From contig OZ220472.1 of NCBI GenBank assembly GCA_965115995.1, positions 558,001 to 622,000 on the forward strand: a stretch of 64,000 nt of DNA, read 5' to 3'. Source of the stretch: Poriferisodalis sp026713105. GTDB lineage: Bacteria; Actinomycetota; Acidimicrobiia; Acidimicrobiales; Poriferisodalaceae. Shown piece by piece: positions 58,658-64,000 of this stretch (the first letter of the stretch is position 1; each line of letters opens with the position of its first letter). Below the pieces are notes generated by a model that saw only the letters and a program-made list of their open reading frames with translations, did not search any database and was not told where the DNA came from. Position numbers and translations under genes: made by a program.

Positions 58658-60319
58658 ATGTTGCGAGTGCGCTGGCTGGGGAGCGTTCGCTTCCGCGAGG
58701 CCCTCGAGCTCCAGCGACGCCTGTGGAAGCACAGCTGCGATGACTACCTGCTGTTGCTCGAACACGATCACGTCTTCACTGCCGGTCCGAGTGCCGACGA
58801 GGCGAACTTGCTGGTCGATGCTGCTGCAGTCGGCGCCGACTGTGTGCGTATCGACCGCGGCGGCGACTTCACCTATCACGGTCCCGGTCAGCTCGTCGGC
58901 TACCCGATCTTGACGCTGCCGGGCCAGCGAGGCGGTGGCCTGGCCGAGACCGCCGCCTACGTGTGCGATCTGGAACAGGTGCTCATCGACGCGCTGGCCG
59001 ACGTTGGGCTGCCAGGCTGCGGCCGGCTGCGGGGCTATCCGGGCGTCTGGCTCGACCTCGAGGGCACGCCTCGCAAGCTCGCTGCGATCGGCGTTCGCCT
59101 CAGCCGCGGACGAACCATGCACGGCTTTGCGCTGAACGTCGACACCGATCTGGCGTGGTTCGACCGGATCATCCCGTGCGGCATCCGCGAGTACCGACCC
59201 ACGTCGCTGCGGGCCGAGGGCTGTGAGGCGACGATGCGTGAGGTGGTCGACGCGGTGGTTGGTCGAGCCGCCGAGCGCTGGTCGGGAACGGCACTCGAAC
59301 GTGCCGATGTGGCATGGCGGTACCGGCCGTCCGATCTGAGCGCCTTCAGCCGCGGTCTCGGCCCGGGCCGGGTTGAGGTCGCTCCTCCACGCAGCCGCGC
59401 TCGGCTTGCCGAGGCCGGCGTGGGGAACGGTCTGCAGATCGCCGAGCGGAAGCCGCCGTGGCTGCGAGCCCCGATGGACCTCAACGAGGGCTACCTCCGG
59501 CTGCGCCGAGTGATGCGCCGACACGACTTGGTGACGGTCTGCGAAGAGGCCGGTTGCCCGAACATCTTCGAGTGCTGGGGGGCGGGCACGGCGACGTTCA
59601 TGATCAACGGCGAGCGGTGCACGCGGGCATGCGGATTCTGTCTCGTCGACACCCGCCAGCCTGCGCCGATCGACCCCGGCGAGCCCCGCCGGGTCGCCAG
59701 CGCGGTCGCCGAGATGAAGCTCGACCATGCAGTCGTCACCGCTGTTGCCCGCGATGATCTCCCCGACGGCGGGGCTGCCGCGTTCGCCGAGACCATCGCT
59801 GCGATCCGGGCCGAGTCGCCCGGCACGACGGTCGAGGTGCTGGTGCCTGACTTCGGCGGCGACGCCGAGTCGCTGCAGACGGTCCTCGACGCGGCCCCGG
59901 ACATCTTGAACCACAACATCGAGACCGTCGCCCGGCTGCAGCGGGCGGTACGCCCGTCTGCTGGTTACGCCCGCAGCCTCGCGCTGCTGGCCCGCTGCGC
60001 CTCGGCAGGGCACGTCACCAAGTCGGGCATCATCGTCGGCATGGGCGAGGACGACGCCGAGGTCGACTTCACCCTGTCCGATCTGGCGGCGGTCGGCGTC
60101 AGCATCGTGACGATCGGCCAGTACTTGAGGCCCACCAGCCATCACATTCCCGTTGCCCGCTGGGTGCCCCCAGAGTCCTTCGAGCACTGGCGGGAGGCAG
60201 GCGCGGCGCTCGGTCTCGCACACGTCGAGTCGAGTCCGCTGACGCGCTCCAGCTACCACGCCGCCACAGGCGCCGCGGCAGTGGAGCTCGGCGCCCGCAC
60301 CCGGCCCGTCCCGGCGTAG
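58658..60319 (+). CDS. LipB-LipA fusion: octanoyltransferase plus lipoyl synthase
   Basis: One uninterrupted 553-residue frame holds both lipoate-biosynthesis enzymes. Residues 1-225 are LipB-like, moving octanoate from ACP to E2: IDRGGDFTYHGPGQLVGYPI, Lys140 in GTPRKLAAIGVRL and Cys174 in IIPCGIREYRPTSL. Residues about 265-553 are LipA, a radical-SAM enzyme that inserts two sulfurs: auxiliary cluster C295-x4-C300-x5-C306, SAM cluster C321-x3-C325-x2-C328 and the terminal RSSYHA. ATG 58658 begins the LipB similarity; ATG 58553 is possible but would include a repeat. Its place after E3-E2 makes sense, as E2 is its substrate. Confidence 0.92.
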   Translation: MLRVRWLGSVRFREALELQRRLWKHSCDDYLLLLEHDHVFTAGPSADEANLLVDAAAVGADCVRIDRGGDFTYHGPGQLVGYPILTLPGQRGGGLAETAAYVCDLEQVLIDALADVGLPGCGRLRGYPGVWLDLEGTPRKLAAIGVRLSRGRTMHGFALNVDTDLAWFDRIIPCGIREYRPTSLRAEGCEATMREVVDAVVGRAAERWSGTALERADVAWRYRPSDLSAFSRGLGPGRVEVAPPRSRARLAEAGVGNGLQIAERKPPWLRAPMDLNEGYLRLRRVMRRHDLVTVCEEAGCPNIFECWGAGTATFMINGERCTRACGFCLVDTRQPAPIDPGEPRRVASAVAEMKLDHAVVTAVARDDLPDGGAAAFAETIAAIRAESPGTTVEVLVPDFGGDAESLQTVLDAAPDILNHNIETVARLQRAVRPSAGYARSLALLARCASAGHVTKSGIIVGMGEDDAEVDFTLSDLAAVGVSIVTIGQYLRPTSHHIPVARWVPPESFEHWREAGAALGLAHVESSPLTRSSYHAATGAAAVELGARTRPVPA

Positions 60320-60352
60320 CGCGTCGACCAGGCAGCGAGAGGCAGCGCGGAG

Positions 60353-61183
60353 ATGGCGGAGGGCGCACCCGTGGACGTGGCCACGGTGATGTGCCAGTGG
60401 GCAACCGGGGGACTGGCGTACCTGTGGGTGACCACCCGGCGACGCGAGGTGGGCCTCGGCTACGGCTGGCTGCTTCGCTCGCTGTACTTGGCGATCGCCG
60501 GCATCGGCGCAGTCACCGGATTCGTGTTTCAGCCAAATGCCGTGCGCGACCTCTCCTGCGTGGCGATGGCGCTGTGTGCGGGTGTCACGCTCGTGCGCTC
60601 GACGCTTCCGGACCGGATGCCCGACGCGACGCAGAGCGGCTTGGCTGAGCGCGCCGAGCCTGTTTCGTCTCGGACGATCTCGGGCTTCGACCCGCGCTGG
60701 GACATCGCCGCTCCGCTGGCCGGATTGGTGGGAGTGGCGGCTGCAGGGCTCGGCGCGAGCGGCGGCATCTCCCCAGCGCTGCACCTCGCTCGTGTCGTCG
60801 TCGGCGCTGCGTTCCTCGGCGCCGTCAGCAACTCGATGCTGCTGGGCCACTGGTACCTCGTGCAGCCCGGTCTGCGCCGGGAGCCGCTGCGGGAACTGGT
60901 GCGCCATCTTGGTGCGATCTGGCCGATCGAGGTGGGACTGCTGTTAGTGCCCACCGGCATGCTCAGCGTGCTCTCCGGCAGCATCGACGACGGCTATGGG
61001 GGATTGCTGGGCTGGTTCTGGATCGCATGCGCCGTCACCACGGTGGCGCTTGCCGCGGTGGCCATGGCAGCGCTGCGAGAGCGCCAGTACGCGGCCGTCA
61101 TGGCGGCCACCGGGCTGCTCTACCTGGCGATCATGACGGGATTCGGCACCGACCTCGTCGCCCGCCTCACCCTCGCCGGTTGA
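60353..61183 (+). CDS. Integral membrane protein, unknown
   Basis: This 276-residue protein has about seven to eight hydrophobic segments (for example SLYLAIAGIGAVTGFVF, LARVVVGAAFLGAVSNSMLL, LLGWFWIACAVTTVALAAVA). A polar loop at about residues 85-110 separates the halves. No family signature is recognised. GCGCGGAG precedes ATG 60353, 33 bp after the LipB-LipA gene, so it may be the last gene of the E3-E2-lip transcript. Confidence 0.6.
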   Translation: MAEGAPVDVATVMCQWATGGLAYLWVTTRRREVGLGYGWLLRSLYLAIAGIGAVTGFVFQPNAVRDLSCVAMALCAGVTLVRSTLPDRMPDATQSGLAERAEPVSSRTISGFDPRWDIAAPLAGLVGVAAAGLGASGGISPALHLARVVVGAAFLGAVSNSMLLGHWYLVQPGLRREPLRELVRHLGAIWPIEVGLLLVPTGMLSVLSGSIDDGYGGLLGWFWIACAVTTVALAAVAMAALRERQYAAVMAATGLLYLAIMTGFGTDLVARLTLAG

Positions 61184-61200
61184 CGGGTCGACCGGGTTGG

Positions 61201-62025
61201 TCAGGCGCCGGTCCATTTGGGCGGGCGCTTCTCGGCGAAGGCACGTCCGCCCTCTGTGGCGTCGTCGCTGTCGCCCACGAGTCGGCGGATCGACTCGCCC
61301 ATGCGCAGAGCCTCGGTCCAGCCCATGCGCTGGCTGCGCCAGGCCACTTCCTTGACCGCCCGCACGGCCAGGGGCGCACCCTGGCACAACCGCTCGGCCA
61401 GCGTTCGGGCTTCATCCATAAGCGAGTCGTGTTCCACGACCTTCCATGCGAGCCCCAGCTCGCGGGCCTGCTCGGCGTCGAAGTTCTCGCCGGTCAGCAG
61501 GATTTCCATGGCGTTCGCCCAGCCGATCTTGTGCGGCATCCGCATTGAGCCCACGATCGTCGGCACGCCGATCCTCACCTCGGGCATGCCGAAGATCGCT
61601 CGGTCCGACGCAATCAAGAAATCCGCTACCAGAGCCCCGGTGAGCCCGTAGCCGATGCATGCGCCGTTGATGGCCGCAATGATCGGCTTGTACAGCTCGA
61701 GACCGCTCTCGAGGCTGTTGATGGTGGGAATCTCGAAGTACGACCCCGACCACGTCCCCGCGGAGCCCTTCGTCGGGTCGCGCAGGTCGGCGCCGGCGCA
61801 GAATGCCCGGCCCTCCCCGGTCATGATCGCCACCCAGGCCTCGGGATCGTTGTAGAACTCCATCCACGCGGCATTCAGACACTGGCGCATGTCGCCGTTG
61901 ATGGCGTTCATCGCCTCGGGCCGGTTGTAGGTGATCGTGGCGATGTGCCCGTCGAGCCGGTACGTCGCAGCGGCGTCGGGGCTCGAGATGTCGGGCACAG
62001 GGCCCTTGTAGGAGGGATCCGTCAT
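61201..62025 (-). CDS. Enoyl-CoA hydratase/isomerase family protein
   Basis: This 274-residue crotonase-fold protein hydrates, isomerises or cleaves acyl-CoA esters. Seen: ITYNRPEAMNAINGDMRQCL, an oxyanion-hole block GRAFCAGADLRD, KPIIAAINGACIGYGLTGAL with the second oxyanion Gly, FGMPEVRIGVPTIVGSMRMP, and LTGENFDAEQARELGLAWKV. The second usual catalytic Glu position carries PEVRIG (Glu present). The substrate is unknown. It is divergent from the HpaB-like gene. Confidence 0.88.
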   Translation of the reverse strand: MTDPSYKGPVPDISSPDAAATYRLDGHIATITYNRPEAMNAINGDMRQCLNAAWMEFYNDPEAWVAIMTGEGRAFCAGADLRDPTKGSAGTWSGSYFEIPTINSLESGLELYKPIIAAINGACIGYGLTGALVADFLIASDRAIFGMPEVRIGVPTIVGSMRMPHKIGWANAMEILLTGENFDAEQARELGLAWKVVEHDSLMDEARTLAERLCQGAPLAVRAVKEVAWRSQRMGWTEALRMGESIRRLVGDSDDATEGGRAFAEKRPPKWTGA

Positions 62026-62142
62026 GGGTGCCGTTCTATCGCACTGGCCCGCATCAGCACCTGCGACTCGGGCCAGAGGAGCAGCGCGCCACTAGCGTGA
62101 CTGCCGCTCACATTGCACTCGCGACCAATGGGGGAGCCCACA

Positions 62143-63528
62143 ATGCGCACCGGCCAGCAGTACAAGGAATCGCTCGCGGACGGACGCCTGACGTACTTCG
62201 AGGGCAAACAGATCGACGACCTCGAGACGCACCCGATCCTGGGCCAGACCGTGGATGCCACCGCGGCTGGCTACGACCGCTTCTATGACCCGGCTCCCGA
62301 TGCGTCCTCGCCACTGATGACGGTGCCGCGCAGCGCGGACGATCTGCGCGAGATGATCCCGCTGCTGCATTCGGCGGGGATGATGGCCCACGTCACCTAT
62401 ACCTCCATCCAGACGCTCAAGACTGCGGCTGGGCGGATGGTCGACACCAAGCCCGAGAACATCGAGCGGATCGATGCGTTCATCGACGAAGCGCAGCGTG
62501 ACGACGTGCGCATCACCCAGTGCATCACCGACGCCAAGGGCGACCGCAGCCGTCCGCCGGACCGCCAGGACGACTTGGACTCCTACGTGCGGGTGGTTGA
62601 CCGCCAGCGAGACGGCGTGGTCATCCGGGGAGCCAAGCTGCACATCACCGGCGCTTCGTTCGGTCACGAGCTGCTGACCATTCCCACCAAGGCCATGAAG
62701 CCCGGCGAGGAAGACTGGTCAATCGGCTGCTCAGTGCCGGTGAACGCTCCAGGCGTCAAGATCATCAACACCACCTACGCGCCGCGCCACGAAGACCCAC
62801 GGGCGTTTCCCGTGTCGGGCGAGCACCACTATCCCGAGGGCTTCGTGATCTTCGACGACGTGTTCGTGCCCCACGAGCGCGTGTTCCTCGACGGCGAGAC
62901 GCACTACGCCGCAGTGTTCGCCCATGCGCTGGGCCTGTGGGAGCGTCTCGGCGGACTGTCGGCGTTCGTGGAGGAAGCAGACGAGCTGGTCGGGCTGGCG
63001 CAGCTCGTCGCCGAGGCCAACGGCACTGCTGGCATCGGCCACGTCAAGGAGAAGATCTCCGAGATGATCATCCATGCCACGCTGATCCGGGCCACGCTGG
63101 AAGCCGCCATCGAACACTGCTCGATCGGGCCCGAAGGCGCGGCATTCCCCAACGAGCTCTACACCAATGCGGGCAAGTTCCACGCAGCAGCGAACTACAG
63201 CGCCATGGTGCGCCACCTCCACGACATCGCGGGCGGCGCCGTGCTGACCTCCCCGGTGCCGGCCGATTTCGAGAACCCCGATGTCGGACCGCTGGCCCGC
63301 AAGTACATGGCCACCCGTGCCGATGTCGAGGGCGAGTACCGCGCACGCCTGATGCACACCATTCGCGACCTCACCGCCGATTCCTATGGCGGCTGGAAGT
63401 TCGTGACCAACCTGCAGGCCGGGGGCGGCTTGTACGCGCAGCGAATCGTCACCCGCCGGCACTACGACCTCGAAGGCGCCAAGCAGAAGGCCCTGGCTGT
63501 TGCCGGGCTCGCCGACGCCGACCACTAG
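62143..63528 (+). CDS. 4-hydroxyphenylacetate 3-hydroxylase (HpaB)-family protein
   Basis: This 461-residue acyl-CoA-dehydrogenase-like flavoprotein belongs to the HpaB/4-hydroxybutyryl-CoA dehydratase family. ATG 62143 has GGGGGAG at 62130-62136. Seen: DAKGDRSRPPDRQDDLDSYV, VIRGAKLHITGASFGHELL, FVIFDDVFVPHERVFLDGE and ADSYGGWKFVTNLQAGGGLY. The region where the dehydratase has its CxxxC [4Fe-4S] ligands reads SAGMMAHVTYTS, with no Cys, so a flavin monooxygenase-like role is more likely than dehydratase. It would need reduced flavin. Substrate unknown. Confidence 0.8.
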   Translation: MRTGQQYKESLADGRLTYFEGKQIDDLETHPILGQTVDATAAGYDRFYDPAPDASSPLMTVPRSADDLREMIPLLHSAGMMAHVTYTSIQTLKTAAGRMVDTKPENIERIDAFIDEAQRDDVRITQCITDAKGDRSRPPDRQDDLDSYVRVVDRQRDGVVIRGAKLHITGASFGHELLTIPTKAMKPGEEDWSIGCSVPVNAPGVKIINTTYAPRHEDPRAFPVSGEHHYPEGFVIFDDVFVPHERVFLDGETHYAAVFAHALGLWERLGGLSAFVEEADELVGLAQLVAEANGTAGIGHVKEKISEMIIHATLIRATLEAAIEHCSIGPEGAAFPNELYTNAGKFHAAANYSAMVRHLHDIAGGAVLTSPVPADFENPDVGPLARKYMATRADVEGEYRARLMHTIRDLTADSYGGWKFVTNLQAGGGLYAQRIVTRRHYDLEGAKQKALAVAGLADADH

Positions 63529-63573
63529 AGACGGTTGCCCGGCGACGATCAGGGACCTCTATGAGGAGTCTCT

Positions 63574-63586
63574 AATAGTCACTATT
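63574..63586. promoter_or_regulatory. AT-rich palindrome upstream of the ABC ATPase gene
   Basis: AATAGT-C-ACTATT is a perfect palindrome in otherwise GC-rich DNA, 51 bp before the GTG at 63638. It is flanked by CCTC-TATGAGG and GAGGTG elements. It looks like an operator for a dimeric regulator. Confidence 0.45.
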
Positions 63587-63625
63587 GAGGTGTCGGTCTG
63601 CGCACACGGCGCTGCACGTTGCGCC

Positions 63626-63631
63626 TAGGTT
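63626..63631 (+). promoter_or_regulatory. -10 box TAGGTT for the truncated ABC ATPase gene
   Basis: TAGGTT ends 6 nt before GTG 63638, a leaderless-type start. Confidence 0.45.
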
Positions 63632-63637
63632 GAGCGC

Positions 63638-64000
63638 GTGAGTGTCGCCGCGGCCCAGGAATCGGTGATCGTCTCGACTGCAGCGCTCACACAGCGGTTC
63701 GGATCGACGGTGGCGATCGACGCCTTGGACGTAAGCATTCGCCCCGGCATCACCGGGCTCGTGGGTGCGAACGGCGCGGGGAAGACCACGTTGCTCAGCG
63801 CGCTGCTCGGCCTGCGTCCACCGACCTCGGGCTCGGCGACAGTGCTGGGACTCGATCCGCGCGGCCAAGGAGCTGCTCTGCGGGCCAAGGTGGGCTTCGC
63901 CCCCGAACGTGACCTGCTTCCCGACGAGATGCGGGCTGTGGATTTCGTGCGACACCTTTCGCAAGTGCGCGGCCTGCCCCGCAGCGAGGCCCGCACCCGC
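63638..64000 (+). CDS. ABC transporter ATPase (5' part, cut by window edge)
   Basis: The first 121 codons of an ABC ATPase run off the right edge in frame. Seen: LTQRFGSTVAIDALDVSI, Walker A VGANGAGKTTLLSALLG at about 47-63, RPPTSGSATVLGLDPRG and a Q-loop-region variant VGFAPERDLLPDEM, which resembles ABC-2-type exporter ATPases. The signature and Walker B motifs lie beyond the window. GTG 63638 is set by the TAGGTT box. The nearby palindrome may control it. Confidence 0.85.
   Translation, partial: MSVAAAQESVIVSTAALTQRFGSTVAIDALDVSIRPGITGLVGANGAGKTTLLSALLGLRPPTSGSATVLGLDPRGQGAALRAKVGFAPERDLLPDEMRAVDFVRHLSQVRGLPRSEARTR

Noticed and set aside
62143..63528. 4-hydroxybutyryl-CoA dehydratase (AbfD)
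   Set aside because: The cysteine and histidine ligands of its [4Fe-4S] cluster are missing.

Overview
The window is GC-rich, almost fully coding DNA from an actinobacterium, most likely of the class Acidimicrobiia. The evidence is the codon usage, three F420-type LLM oxidoreductases, a SufB/D/C/S/U system, a homodimeric AceE, MauE- and DrrAB-type genes, and many genes whose start codon sits 6-9 nt after a TANNNT box, which implies leaderless mRNAs. I place about 64 genes. I see no rRNA, tRNA, CRISPR array, phage or insertion sequence, and no gap above 300 bp without a gene.

Layout. 1-6.8 kb: M18 aminopeptidase (cut by the edge), LLM oxidoreductase, lipoprotein, SulP transporter, AlkD, rhomboid, EamA exporter. 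6.9-13.6 kb: a tightly coupled branched-chain amino-acid ABC operon (livKHMGF) ending in a 6PGDH-like gene. 13.6-20.9 kb: LLM enzyme, SDR, diguanylate cyclase, two conserved unknowns, a methylsuccinyl-CoA-dehydrogenase-like gene, MaoC and MutY. 20.9-23.0 kb: an operon of a thioredoxin-fusion protein and a UGSC-family selenoprotein. 23.1-27.9 kb: flavin reductase, MauE, a 29-bp minisatellite, oligopeptidase B, gamma carbonic anhydrase, LLM enzyme. 27.9-39.1 kb: SUF iron-sulfur cluster genes in two opposed blocks with two different SufC, and with malyl-CoA lyase and CitE genes placed between sufB and sufD. 39.1-50.3 kb: M20 peptidase, amidase, DrrAB exporter, MBL hydrolase, sulfite-oxidase-like protein, acyl-CoA dehydrogenase, hydrolase, MaoC. 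50.4-60.3 kb: pyruvate dehydrogenase E1, an RNase HI-SLOG fusion, a second selenoprotein (TlpA-like lipoprotein with a U-P-A-C active site), E3, E2 and a LipB-LipA fusion. 60.4-64 kb: membrane protein, enoyl-CoA hydratase, HpaB-like protein and a truncated ABC ATPase.

The main result is two independent genes interrupted by an in-frame TGA exactly where a redox cysteine would be. Each TGA is followed by a hairpin that fits the bacterial SECIS pattern. An ordinary gene caller splits both genes. Together they argue that the host inserts selenocysteine, although no sel genes lie in this window.

Functional links: E1, E3, E2 and the lipoyl ligase/synthase fusion form one pyruvate dehydrogenase-lipoylation neighbourhood. 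The methylsuccinyl-CoA-dehydrogenase-like, MaoC, Mcl and CitE genes suggest an ethylmalonyl-CoA-type (or 3-hydroxypropionate-type) C2/C3 assimilation route; this is inference. A dispersed repeat of about 65 bp occurs five times, always between genes.
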